This document shows, in pieces, positions 25,864-34,056 of a stretch of DNA of 64,000 bases. The first letter of the stretch is position 1, and every line of letters starts with the position of its first letter. Origin of the DNA: Collinsella aerofaciens (GTDB lineage Bacteria > Actinomycetota > Coriobacteriia > Coriobacteriales > Coriobacteriaceae); assembly GCF_015553355.1 (NCBI RefSeq), contig NZ_JADNGN010000002.1:52833-116832 (forward strand). The letters run 5' to 3'. The position numbers and the translations under genes are program-made. The notes beneath the pieces are model-generated. The model worked only from the letters and a program-made list of their open reading frames with translations. It made no database searches and was not told the DNA's origin.

Positions 25864-26092
25864 ATTTCAGGCATTCCCAGCTACTTTATTCGGCTACAGT
25901 AATTACAGGGCGTCTTTATTAAAGTAAAGCTACAAACTGAGTACAATTAACCGCTCGTCGCATATTTCATCACGCTTATCGAGTAAGTGTCTTTCATAGA
26001 TGAATATTGTTTCCAGTTCGTTACGCTAATGGGGTGTCTTTATTGGCTGAAGCCCTCTGGCGACAGAGGGCTTTCGCACGCTGGGAGGGAAA
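25864..26092 (+). promoter_or_regulatory. Leader region of the C69 peptidase gene
   Basis: An AT-rich spacer with a direct repeat GGYGTCTTTATT (25909-25920 and 26033-26044) and a terminator-like hairpin AAGCCCTCTG-GCGA-CAGAGGGCTT plus T (26050-26074) only 18 bp before the start codon. The hairpin placement is odd for an intergenic terminator and may be an attenuator. No clear -10/-35 pair was found. Confidence 0.35.
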
Positions 26093-27025
26093 ATGAGGAA
26101 AACTCACCCCGTCAACGCGCTCAAGAAGCTAGGCATAGGCCTCGCCTTTGGAGCTGCAACCATCATGTCCATGCCGACATCTGCGCTCGCCTGCACGCAG
26201 ATATACATGGGCAAAAACCTTACGGCCGACGGCAACACGTACTACGGCCGCGCCGAGGACTTTGGCAAGCGCTATCTTAAGCACTACGGCATCGAACCTG
26301 CCCACGAACCTGGCTTTAAGTACAGCTCGATTGAATCTGCTTTTGAATACACTTCGAACAAGCCTACCTATCGTTACAGCTATGTACGCGACCACCCCTC
26401 CAACTGGATGGGTCGCACCGACGCCTATTCCGAGGCCGGAATCAACGAGAAGGGCGTCTCCTGCTCTGCCACGCTAAGCACTTCCTATAACGAGGAGGCC
26501 GATGCAGCAGACCACATCGATGAGGAAGTGGGTCTGGGCGAGTACAGTTACGGCAGCATCATCCTGGGCGAGAGCGCCACGGCCCGCGAGGGCGTCGAGC
26601 TTCTCGGCAGACTGATCGATGATCAAGGCGTCTGCACCAACGACCAGATCATCATCGCCGACAACAACGAGACCTGGCTGTTCGCCACACTTTCCGCCCA
26701 TCAGTGGATCGCCATGAAGCTTGCTGACGACGTCGCGTCGCTCAACCCTAATATCGGGAGCCTCAACTACGATGTCAACCTTGATGACGACGAGAACTGC
26801 CTACACTCCGAGGGCATCGAGTCCATGCCCGTGGAGAAGGGCTTCGCCAAATACTCCGCTGACGGCAAATTCGATGTCGCCCAAACGTATGGCGAAAGCC
26901 TCGCCGATTCCGGCGTAAACCAGTGGTCCCGCTATGTGCAAGGCCGCTATTATTTTGGTAATCAGCTGACCGAAGGCACAGATTACGACATTATCACAGT
27001 AGAGAAGGAAGGAAAACCCGACTAA
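26093..27025 (+). CDS. C69 family dipeptidase, N-terminal part (ends at premature TAA)
   Basis: The N-terminal 310 residues of a secreted peptidase C69 (PepD-like Ntn hydrolase). A signal peptide (basic start, GIGLAFGAATIMSMPTSALA) precedes ACTQIYMGKNLTADG, whose Cys34 would become the N-terminal nucleophile after processing. GRAEDFGKRY, GINEKGVSCSATLS and NDQIIIADNNETWLF are family segments. The frame stops at TAA (27023-27025) in the middle of the domain, and the same frame resumes with the rest of the enzyme, so this is half a gene. GGAGG lies before the ATG. The stop could be a mutation, an assembly error or a genuine split. Confidence 0.8.
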   Translation: MRKTHPVNALKKLGIGLAFGAATIMSMPTSALACTQIYMGKNLTADGNTYYGRAEDFGKRYLKHYGIEPAHEPGFKYSSIESAFEYTSNKPTYRYSYVRDHPSNWMGRTDAYSEAGINEKGVSCSATLSTSYNEEADAADHIDEEVGLGEYSYGSIILGESATAREGVELLGRLIDDQGVCTNDQIIIADNNETWLFATLSAHQWIAMKLADDVASLNPNIGSLNYDVNLDDDENCLHSEGIESMPVEKGFAKYSADGKFDVAQTYGESLADSGVNQWSRYVQGRYYFGNQLTEGTDYDIITVEKEGKPD

Positions 27026-27034
27026 AAGGGAGCC

Positions 27035-28042
27035 ATGGTCAGCGAAATCCAGCCCCTGTTCTTCAAGCCTGGCAAGTCTGGTTGGAGCACTTTCGAGTTG
27101 ATTCGCGCCTTCGGCAACCGCGGCGAGAACGTCCCTGGCCTCAACGCGAACACTGATGGTGTTTATTGCATCGGCAGCGAGCGCAACACCGAGATCAACC
27201 TCTTCCAGATTCGTCGCGGGTATGACCCCGAAGTCGCTACCATCCAGTGGGAAATGCTCTCCCGCGCCGCGTACTCCGTCGCCATCCCGTTGTACTCCGC
27301 TCTGATAACTGAGGTCAGCCCGTACTTCAGCGATCAGACCGTCTCCTTCGATCACTGCAAACAGACTGACGTCGTGTACAACGAAGAGCCCGAGAACTCA
27401 ATCAACTACGTCCTCATGGACATCAGCTCGCTCTGCTTTGAGAACCCTGACACCCTTGGTATCAGCGTCCGCGCCTACCTCGATGCGCTCCAGAACGAGC
27501 TCATCGAGCAGAACAAGGAAGTTGACGCCGCCATGCTGGCCGAGACGACCACCGAGGGCCGCACTGCCCTGGCCAACAAGGCCGGCAAGGCTGCCACCGA
27601 GAACACCTACAAGAAGTGCAAGGCACTGCTCCAGGAGATGCGCGCCTATCAGAAGGCCGAAAACTTCGACCAGCCCTTCACCCCGAGCGACCTGGACACC
27701 GAGACCAACGGCCTCAAGGTGTCCATCACCTACGCCAAGGACGCTCTTGCCACCGATCCGGTCACCCCGGATCAGCCCGGCACTCCCGAGCAGCCCGCTA
27801 AGCCCGAGCAGCCCGCTAAGCCCGAGCAGCCCGCTAAGCCCGAGCAGCCGGCCGCCAAGCCTGAGAAGCCTGGCAAGTCCGACACCACGACCACGGTAAC
27901 CACTAACAAGACGAACACCAAGGGCGGCCTGCCCACCACTGGCGATCGTTTTGATGGCCGCATGGTGGCCGCATTCGCCATCGCTGGCGTTGCCGTCATC
28001 TCCGCGGGCGGTTACTTCCTCTACCGTCGCAATAAGGAGTAA
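27035..28042 (+). CDS. C69 family dipeptidase, C-terminal part with LPTTG anchor
   Basis: It continues the C69 domain in the same frame after the TAA: SEIQPLFFKPGKSGWSTFELIRAFGNRGEN and NEINLFQIRRGYDPEVATIQWEMLSRAAY-type segments occur in full-length relatives. A helical region follows, then a Pro/Glu/Ala/Lys repeat linker (four PEQPAKPEQP-like units), and the sortase signal GLPTTG, a hydrophobic helix and RRNKE. The protein would be anchored to peptidoglycan, but this half has no signal peptide of its own. AGGGAG five bases before ATG 27035 could allow re-initiation. It is best read as the rest of one damaged surface dipeptidase gene (26093-28042). Confidence 0.8.
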   Translation: MVSEIQPLFFKPGKSGWSTFELIRAFGNRGENVPGLNANTDGVYCIGSERNTEINLFQIRRGYDPEVATIQWEMLSRAAYSVAIPLYSALITEVSPYFSDQTVSFDHCKQTDVVYNEEPENSINYVLMDISSLCFENPDTLGISVRAYLDALQNELIEQNKEVDAAMLAETTTEGRTALANKAGKAATENTYKKCKALLQEMRAYQKAENFDQPFTPSDLDTETNGLKVSITYAKDALATDPVTPDQPGTPEQPAKPEQPAKPEQPAKPEQPAAKPEKPGKSDTTTTVTTNKTNTKGGLPTTGDRFDGRMVAAFAIAGVAVISAGGYFLYRRNKE

Positions 28043-28049
28043 CGTCCTA

Positions 28050-28090
28050 GCTGAGCGGGCGGGGCACATGAGTCACCACGCCCGCTCAGC
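28050..28090 (+). terminator. Terminator after the C69 peptidase gene
   Basis: GCTGAGCGGGCG pairs with CGCCCGCTCAGC (12 bp); TTTT follows within ten bases. Confidence 0.75.
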
Positions 28091-28228
28091 CCGCTCTTTT
28101 GACCGGCGGGAAACCCACCTGAAATCTTTTCAAAAAAGATTTCCCCGCACACACTTCGCTGTGCTATAGTGCAGCGCAACAGCAACTAGGTGCGACCGCG
28201 CCACGGCATCACGAAAGGAGCCACCAAC

Positions 28229-28297
28229 ATGAAGAACACGATGAAGTCTCTCAACAACTGGTGGTGGCGTGATGCGAATACGATCGGTCGACAGTGA
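28229..28297 (+). CDS. Trp leader peptide (22 residues, three consecutive Trp)
   Basis: The frame MKNTMKSLNNWWWRDANTIG ends RQ and stop. Three TGG codons (28259-28267) in a row in a high-GC genome are a strong sign of a tryptophan-sensing leader. AAAGGAG lies eight bases before the ATG. GGCGTGA directly overlapping the last Trp codon can pair with TCACGCC (about 28303-28309), and CGGTCGA near the end of the leader can pair with TCGACCG inside the terminator. A stalled ribosome on the Trp codons would therefore shift the fold, as in classical attenuation. The next gene is an ECF transporter component. Confidence 0.85.
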   Translation: MKNTMKSLNNWWWRDANTIGRQ

Positions 28298-28335
28298 GTC
28301 CCTCACGCCTGTTTTTGCGCTCTAGGTGATTGGAA

Positions 28336-28364
28336 GGCCTCCGGTTTCGACCGGGGGCCTTTTT
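28336..28364 (+). terminator. Attenuator of the Trp-regulated ECF transporter operon
   Basis: A 10-bp stem (GGCCTCCGGT with ACCGGGGGCC, one G-U), UUCG tetraloop and TTTTT. It lies between the leader peptide and the transporter gene, which is where a ribosome-controlled terminator is expected. Confidence 0.85.
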
Positions 28365-28441
28365 CTATCTCGAGCCCGATCGCATTCGCATCACGCGCCT
28401 CCGCTTTTCTCTTGCACTCCCATTCCGAAAGGATTTTCACC

Positions 28442-29014
28442 ATGTCTCAGAACACCACCGCCACCCAGCCCCGCACCGTCCAGACCGCCGACCGTGGCAA
28501 ACTCGATGTCCGCGCCCTCGTCCTGCTTGCCATCCTGCTCGCCGCCGGCTTCATCCTCAACTTCACCGTCGGCAAGGCCATCTCGGGCATCTCGGGCGGC
28601 ATGATCAGCCCCGAGTTCATCATCTCGGCCTTCTGCCTCACCATCCTGGTCGTTCGCCCCAACATCGGTCAGGCGCTCGTCATTGGCCTCATCTCGGCTG
28701 CCGTGATCCAGATCACCACCACTTCGCCGTTCGTCGATTTTGCCGCCGAGGGCATCGCCGCCATGCTCATGGCCGGCATCGTCAACGCCGCCGGCAAGAA
28801 CGGTCAGGTCAAGCCCGCGATCGCCATTGTCGCAACCTTCCTGACCACCTTTGTCTCCGGCGTCATCTTCATGGTCATCAAGATGGCCATGCTCGGCGTG
28901 GTAGGCGAACTCGCCGCCGCCATGCTGCCCGTCGTCGCCATGACCGCCGTCTTTAACGCCATTCTGGTCGGCGCCCTCTATCTGCCCATCCAGAAGGCCC
29001 TGAAGCTCAACTAA
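28442..29014 (+). CDS. ECF transporter S component, predicted tryptophan-specific
   Basis: A 190-residue integral membrane protein with about five or six helices after a polar N-terminus (RALVLLAILLAAGFILNFTVG, PEFIISAFCLTILVVRPNIGQALVIGLISA, GIAAMLMAGIVNAAGK and two more). The size and pattern fit the substrate-binding S component of energy-coupling-factor transporters of the TrpP type. Specificity is inferred from the WWW leader and attenuator just upstream. ATPase and T components follow in the same direction. Start 28442 has AAAGGA eight bases before it; an upstream ATG at 28412 lacks one. Confidence 0.82.
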   Translation: MSQNTTATQPRTVQTADRGKLDVRALVLLAILLAAGFILNFTVGKAISGISGGMISPEFIISAFCLTILVVRPNIGQALVIGLISAAVIQITTTSPFVDFAAEGIAAMLMAGIVNAAGKNGQVKPAIAIVATFLTTFVSGVIFMVIKMAMLGVVGELAAAMLPVVAMTAVFNAILVGALYLPIQKALKLN

Positions 29015-29058
29015 CCCACAGTGCCCCATCGGTAAAGACTGTCCCAAACGGCTAGCTT

Positions 29059-29102
29059 TTGGGGACGTTCTTAAACGACTAGTCATTAAAGAACGTCCCC
29101 AA
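29059..29102 (+). repeat. GGGGACG inverted repeat between S component and ATPase genes
   Basis: TTGGGGACGTTCTT pairs perfectly with AAGAACGTCCCCAA (14 bp), with a GACTAGTC palindrome in the loop. It shares the GGGACG-rich ends of the hairpin at 8750. It interrupts an operon, 19 bp before the ATPase gene, which suggests an inserted repeat or an mRNA-processing element. Confidence 0.7.
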
Positions 29103-29120
29103 TGACTATGAAAGGTATCC

Positions 29121-30872
29121 ATGGAAACGATCATCAACGTCGACGATGTCTCGTTCTCCTATGGCACGCAGACCGAGCAGGCGCTTAGCCATATCTCGCT
29201 CAGCGTGAACAAGGGAGATTTCATCGGCATCATCGGGCCCTCGGGCGCCGGCAAGTCCACGCTTGCCGCCTGCCTGTCGGGCGCCGTGCCCCACCACTAC
29301 ACCGGCACGTTCTTTGGGTCCGTCATGGTTGACGGCCACGACACCTGCGAGGCCTCGCTCACCGACGTGTCGCAAATCGTCGGCAGTGTGCTGCAGGATA
29401 TCGACACGCAGATGGTCGCTTCGGTCGTCGAGGACGAGATGCTCTTTGGCCTCGAGAACTTTGGCGTTCCCCACGACCAGATCGAGCAGCGCGTGAGCGA
29501 AACGCTCGAGACCGTCGGCATCAGCGACCTGCGCGACCGCGAGATCGCAACCCTCTCGGGCGGACAGAAGCAAAAGGTAGCCATCGCCGCCATCCTCGCC
29601 ATGCGCCCGCGCGTCTTGGTTCTCGACGAGCCCACCGCGGCACTCGACCCCGCCAGCTCCACGCTGGTTTTCGAGACCCTGCGTGAGGCCAACCGTGCAC
29701 TAGGCATCACCATCGTCGTCGTTGAGCAAAAGGTCGCCCTGCTCTCGGAGTACTGCAACCGCGTGCTCGTGCTCAACCATGGCGAAATCGCGCTGCAGGG
29801 CGAGCCACACGAGGTCTTCGCGCATACCGACGAGCTCCGTGCCATCGGCGTCGACTGCCCTCGCGTCACGCGTATCTTCAATAGCCTCGAGGCCGATGGC
29901 CTGGTAAGCGGTACCCCCTGCTTGGATGTCGATGAGGCCGAGCGCCTGATTTCGGGCATCGTCGACCCCGCACACGCGGCCATCGAAGCCCAGGCGCCTG
30001 CCGGTTCCCCGCATGCACCGTCGTTGCGCCCTCATGCCAAGGACGCAGAACCCGTACTCACCTTCGACCATGCTGAGTTTGCCTATCCCAATGGCGGCGC
30101 CGCCGTACACGACCTTAGCCTGACGCTCTATCCCGGCGAGCTCGTGGGCATCGTCGGCCAGAACGGTGCCGGCAAGACCACGCTCACCAAGCTGCTCACG
30201 GGTCTGCTCAAGCCCGCCTCGGGCAGCGTGCGCGTCACGGGACTGGATACTGCAACCGTCCCCACGAGCCGCATTGCCCGCGAGGTCGCAACCCTCTTCC
30301 AAAACCCTGACCGTCAAATCTGCAAGGACACCGTGCTCGACGAGGTCGCCTTTGGCTTGGAGCTTGGCGGCATGGACCGCGCCGAGGCTCTGCGTCGTGC
30401 CCAACTCGTCATCGACCGCTTTGGCTTGCCGGCCGATGAGGCGCCTTTCTCACTTTCGCGCGGCCAGCGACAAATGGTGGCACTCGCCTCCGTCGTAGTG
30501 GTTGAACCCAAGATCGTGGTGCTCGACGAGCCCACGAGCGGCCTTGATTACCGCGAGTGCATGACCGTCATGGAAACGGTGCGTACCATGGCCGAGCGTG
30601 GCTGCGCCGTAATCATGGTCTGCCACGATATGGAAGTCGTCTCGGATTTTGCCGAGCGCATTGTGGTAATGGCCGACGGTCGCATCCTCGACCGCGGCCG
30701 CACGCACGAGCTGTTCTCGAACATCGATCTCATGCGGCGTGCCTACGTTGAGCCGCCCCAGGTCATCGAACTCTCGCGCCGTCTGGCATCCAACGTCTCA
30801 CCCGCCTTTACACAGGTGAGCGAGGTCTCCGATGTCGTTCGAATTACCAAGGAGATGGTCCACCGTGGTTAA
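29121..30872 (+). CDS. ECF transporter ATPase, two ABC domains fused (EcfAA')
   Basis: 583 residues with two complete ABC domains that energise the ECF transporter. Domain 1 (about 1-240): Walker A GPSGAGKST, signature LSGGQKQKVAIA, Walker B VLVLDEPTAALD. Domain 2 (about 310-560): Walker A GQNGAGKTT, signature LSRGQRQMVALA, Walker B IVVLDEPTSGLD. In many genomes these are two proteins, EcfA1 and EcfA2. It acts on the cytoplasmic face with the S and T components encoded beside it. The stop overlaps the EcfT start. Confidence 0.94.
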   Translation: METIINVDDVSFSYGTQTEQALSHISLSVNKGDFIGIIGPSGAGKSTLAACLSGAVPHHYTGTFFGSVMVDGHDTCEASLTDVSQIVGSVLQDIDTQMVASVVEDEMLFGLENFGVPHDQIEQRVSETLETVGISDLRDREIATLSGGQKQKVAIAAILAMRPRVLVLDEPTAALDPASSTLVFETLREANRALGITIVVVEQKVALLSEYCNRVLVLNHGEIALQGEPHEVFAHTDELRAIGVDCPRVTRIFNSLEADGLVSGTPCLDVDEAERLISGIVDPAHAAIEAQAPAGSPHAPSLRPHAKDAEPVLTFDHAEFAYPNGGAAVHDLSLTLYPGELVGIVGQNGAGKTTLTKLLTGLLKPASGSVRVTGLDTATVPTSRIAREVATLFQNPDRQICKDTVLDEVAFGLELGGMDRAEALRRAQLVIDRFGLPADEAPFSLSRGQRQMVALASVVVVEPKIVVLDEPTSGLDYRECMTVMETVRTMAERGCAVIMVCHDMEVVSDFAERIVVMADGRILDRGRTHELFSNIDLMRRAYVEPPQVIELSRRLASNVSPAFTQVSEVSDVVRITKEMVHRG

Positions 30873-31611
30873 CGTCATCGACTACATGCCGGGTGACACG
30901 CTGCTGCATCGCCTGAACCCCGTCGTCAAACTGGGCCTCGCCGCCGCCATCATCGTCGGCATCTTCTTGTCCGACACCTACGTGGCGCTGCTGGGCTTTT
31001 TGGCACTCACCCTTGCGCTGGGTGCCTATGCCGGCGTCGTCGACCGTCTGTTCTCGCTGCTCAAGTTGCTGGTCCCGCTCGCGCTTATCATGCTGGTGCT
31101 CCAGCTGGCCTTTATGCGCGATGGCAACGTGGTGTGGGGCTTTATCACCGACACGGGCCTCATCACGGGATCGAAGGCCTGTCTGCGCCTACTGGGCGTG
31201 GCGTTACCACTCATCCTCATGCTCATGGTGACCAAACTCAACGACCTTGCCAACGCCTGCGTCGAGGTGCTGCACGTGCCGTATCGCTATGCCTTCACCT
31301 TTACCACGGCGTTGCGCTTTGTGCCGGTGTTTGGTCAGGAGATGAACGCCATCATGGAGGCGCAGACCGCACGCGGCGTCGAGTACGACACCAAGAACCC
31401 CATCAAGAAGCTTAAGCTCATGCTGCCACTGTGCGTGCCACTGCTCATCTCGAGCGTGGGCAAGACCGATGCCACAGCCTTGGCGGCAGAACAGCGCGGC
31501 TTCTACCTGCGTACGCGCGCCAGCTCGTACAAGCGCTACCCCATCAAGGGCCTGGACATCGCCGCGCTCATCGTCAGCATCGCCCTCATCGCCATCGGTT
31601 TCCTGTTCTAG
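30865..31611 (+). CDS. ecfT: ECF transporter transmembrane component EcfT
   Basis: Couples the ATPases to the S component in the membrane. There are four to five hydrophobic helices, an N-terminal DYMPGDTLLHRLNPVVKL typical of EcfT, and two Ala-Arg-Gly-type coupling helices: AQTARGVEYDTKNP (ARG) and AAEQRGFYLRTRASS. I choose GTG 30865, which overlaps the ATPase stop by eight bases and has AAGGAG ten bases upstream; an in-frame ATG at 30832 would give 259 residues. The order S-A-A'-T, with the attenuator, makes one tryptophan-import operon. Confidence 0.9.
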   Translation: MVNVIDYMPGDTLLHRLNPVVKLGLAAAIIVGIFLSDTYVALLGFLALTLALGAYAGVVDRLFSLLKLLVPLALIMLVLQLAFMRDGNVVWGFITDTGLITGSKACLRLLGVALPLILMLMVTKLNDLANACVEVLHVPYRYAFTFTTALRFVPVFGQEMNAIMEAQTARGVEYDTKNPIKKLKLMLPLCVPLLISSVGKTDATALAAEQRGFYLRTRASSYKRYPIKGLDIAALIVSIALIAIGFLF

Positions 31612-31640
31612 TTCACCACCGACAGCAACCGCCCAACGCA

Positions 31641-31677
31641 AAAGGCCTCGGCTCGCACCAAACGAGCCGAGGCCTTT
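31641..31677 (+). terminator. Terminator after the ECF operon
   Basis: A perfect 15-bp stem AAAGGCCTCGGCTCG / CGAGCCGAGGCCTTT, 30 bp past the ecfT stop. It may also serve the convergent racemase gene. Confidence 0.88.
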
Positions 31678-31736
31678 ACTGTTTCACCAGATAAAACCTA
31701 CCAAAATAAACCTGTCTCTTTTTGGCAGGTCGGAAG

Positions 31737-32483
31737 CTAGAGGCGGTAGGGGGCGCCGCTGCGGATGATGGATTCGCGCACCAGGACGTCCATGGCGTCG
31801 AGGGTGACCTCGGGCATCTCTCGGTACTTCTGCAGCACCGAGAGCTCGGTGCAGGCCAGAATGACGCGGTCGCAGCCGCTACGAGCGAACTCCCACATCA
31901 CGCGGTCGAACTTATCCATATCGGGCTCACGTCCGGCCTTCACATCATCGTAGATAAGCGACATCACATCGTTCTGACGTTTCTCGCTGGGATAGACAAC
32001 CTCAACACCCGCAGCCTTACATTCGCGGCCGTAGACGCCCGCGCCCACGGTACCGTCGGTGCCCATGATGCCAATCTTGTGCACCGGCTCGGCCGGCATA
32101 CTCAGGTTGGGGTCGAACTCGCACTCCCCCATCACCGCACCGGCCAGAGCATAGCGCACCGACTCACGCGGCATGTGGATAATCGGCACCTTCGTAAACG
32201 ACTGGATCTGGTCGTAGAAGTAGTGCGACGTGTTGCAGGGAATGGCAATGTGCGCACAGCCCAGCGACTCGAGTGCCTGGGCACACTCTTTCATGGTCGC
32301 CAGCAGCTTGGCATGCTCGCCGGTCTTAATGGCCAGCGTGCGGTCGGGCATGGTCGACTTGGAGAGCACCACCATGTCGATATGTTCCTGATCGCAGGCA
32401 GCAGCCGTATGACGCACCACCTGGTCGTAGTAATACGACGTGGCCTCGGCGCCCATGCCGCCGATAACTCCCAGCTTTTCCAT
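31737..32483 (-). CDS. Aspartate/glutamate racemase family protein
   Basis: Cofactor-independent amino acid racemase, about 248 residues. KLGVIGGMGAEATSYYYDQ opens the first domain, PCNTSHYFYDQIQ has the first catalytic Cys and LACTELSVLQKY the second. The ATG at 32483 follows AAGGAGG by five bases. It is 84 bp downstream of an ATP-grasp ligase gene. An aspartate racemase next to a D-aspartate ligase makes sense as a supply of D-Asp for the peptidoglycan cross-bridge, as in the Enterococcus faecium pair. The substrate is inferred from that context. Confidence 0.9.
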   Translation of the reverse strand: MEKLGVIGGMGAEATSYYYDQVVRHTAAACDQEHIDMVVLSKSTMPDRTLAIKTGEHAKLLATMKECAQALESLGCAHIAIPCNTSHYFYDQIQSFTKVPIIHMPRESVRYALAGAVMGECEFDPNLSMPAEPVHKIGIMGTDGTVGAGVYGRECKAAGVEVVYPSEKRQNDVMSLIYDDVKAGREPDMDKFDRVMWEFARSGCDRVILACTELSVLQKYREMPEVTLDAMDVLVRESIIRSGAPYRL

Positions 32484-32567
32484 CGCCGCCTCCTTGGTGA
32501 CGCTTGCGCGATTGCGCGTATCATACCCGCGCCCGCCCGATGTAAACCGGACGGGCGCCGCACTCAT

Positions 32568-33824
32568 CTACTTGTAATACGTCTTGAACAGCTTAAAGTG
32601 GCGCAGCTTGGTGTGCCACATGCGCAGCCAGCGGTTAAAGACAAAGTCGCCCTTCATAAACGAAGGGTCGGCGCCCTTGCCTTCCTTGTCCAGGCGATGC
32701 ACCTTAGCGCGCAGCTCGGGATCCTTGACGTACTTGTCGACGACGCCCATGGGGACGACCATCCACAGCGCCTCGTCCTGTGCCGTCACAAACTCCGGCT
32801 CAAACGGGCGGTTGAACACATACTCGTCCACCACATACTTGGCAACGTTAAAGCCACTGTTAGTGACGTAGTAGTTGCTGCGGCCCTGGCGCGTGTTGAA
32901 ATCGAAGAACTTAAACGAGCCGTCGCGCTCGTCGTACTTAACGTCAAAGTTGGAATAGCCCACAAAGTGAAGGTCCTCGAGCAACTTGCGCACGCCGTCC
33001 ATGAGCTCGTCGTTGGGCTCGGTAATGATACAGGCATGGTTGCCGACACCGTGGGGCTGATGCTCCTCGAGCAGCACATGGCCCAGGCACATCATGCGCA
33101 CCTTGCCGTTGCGGTCGGAATAGCTGGTGAGCACGCGCATGTACTCGTCGTTGCCGGGCACGCGATCCTGCAAGATCAGATCGTCGGTGTAGCCGCTGGC
33201 ATACGAATCGCGAATGACCTGTTCCAGCTCGGCGCGGTCGGCAATCTCATAGGCCTTTTTCTGGCCCTCGAACTCGTGCTGCCACCACATGATGCCGTCA
33301 GAAGGCTTCAGAATCATCGGGTAAGGAAAATCGATCTGGTCGAGCACTTCGGCAGGCGCCTCACCCTGGGCATTGAGCATCGCCTTGGTAAAGGTAAACG
33401 TGTGCGGATAGGGCACGCCATGCTTCTCGCACAGCTCGTAGAAGATCTCCTTCTTCTGGCACTGCTCGAGCATGCTGTAGGGCGCGTAGGGAGCGACAAT
33501 GTTGTCCGCCAGCTCATGAGCATCCTTGGCCTGAGCCACGAGGGCAACATAGTTGTCGCCACAGCCCACAAGGACAATCGTCTTGTCGGCATGCGCTTGG
33601 GCAATGCCGTTGACGGTTTTGAGCATCACGGGCATGGTGTCGATATCCACGTTGGGCGTGTAGTCGATAATCTGGCTGCGGTACGCGGGACCCGTCTGAT
33701 ACTTGCCAAAGACCAGACTCTTGACCTGGTACTCCTCGTAGAAGGCGCGCGCCACCGAATAGGCGTTGATGTCGCCACCAAGCAGCACGGGAATGAACTC
33801 GCGCTCTGTAAATTGCAATGCCAT
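32568..33824 (-). CDS. ATP-grasp carboxylate-amine ligase, D-aspartate ligase-like
   Basis: 418 residues with an ATP-grasp fold. An N-terminal preATP-grasp domain (PVLLGGDINAYSVARAFYEEY) is followed by YPMILKPSDGIMWWQHEFEG (ATP-binding Lys), QDRVPGNDEYMRVLT, and FDVKYDERDGSFKFFDFNTRQGRSN, which holds the metal-binding Asp/Asn. Length and pattern agree with the ligases that add D-Asp to the peptidoglycan side chain. Together with the racemase just downstream, this supports a D-Asp-containing interpeptide bridge. AGGAAG lies five bases before the ATG. Confidence 0.82.
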   Translation of the reverse strand: MALQFTEREFIPVLLGGDINAYSVARAFYEEYQVKSLVFGKYQTGPAYRSQIIDYTPNVDIDTMPVMLKTVNGIAQAHADKTIVLVGCGDNYVALVAQAKDAHELADNIVAPYAPYSMLEQCQKKEIFYELCEKHGVPYPHTFTFTKAMLNAQGEAPAEVLDQIDFPYPMILKPSDGIMWWQHEFEGQKKAYEIADRAELEQVIRDSYASGYTDDLILQDRVPGNDEYMRVLTSYSDRNGKVRMMCLGHVLLEEHQPHGVGNHACIITEPNDELMDGVRKLLEDLHFVGYSNFDVKYDERDGSFKFFDFNTRQGRSNYYVTNSGFNVAKYVVDEYVFNRPFEPEFVTAQDEALWMVVPMGVVDKYVKDPELRAKVHRLDKEGKGADPSFMKGDFVFNRWLRMWHTKLRHFKLFKTYYK

Positions 33825-34056
33825 GGAAACTTCCTATCATGAACTGCCCACACAACGGGCGGTCTTTGCGCAACTGATTTATTCTAGCGTGCCAAGCCGC
33901 CGGCGCCCAAAGCTCCACCGTATCTATGGCAATCGACGTAATCGTCCAGCACGAAGGCCAGCACGAAGACGGCGCTCACCGTTGTATGACAACGGGCAAT
34001 GAACCTACCATTGTTGTAGGATTCAACATGTAGCCCGCCCCGTCGAAAGGTGCACC

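Noticed and set aside
27780-27850. Tandem repeats as a CRISPR-like array
   Set aside because: These are codons of the Pro/Glu/Ala/Lys wall-spanning linker in the C69 protein, in frame and without spacers.
31722-33842. 706-codon plus-strand frame over the racemase and ligase genes
   Set aside because: The opposite-strand genes have full catalytic motifs and ribosome sites; this frame has none and crosses two genes.
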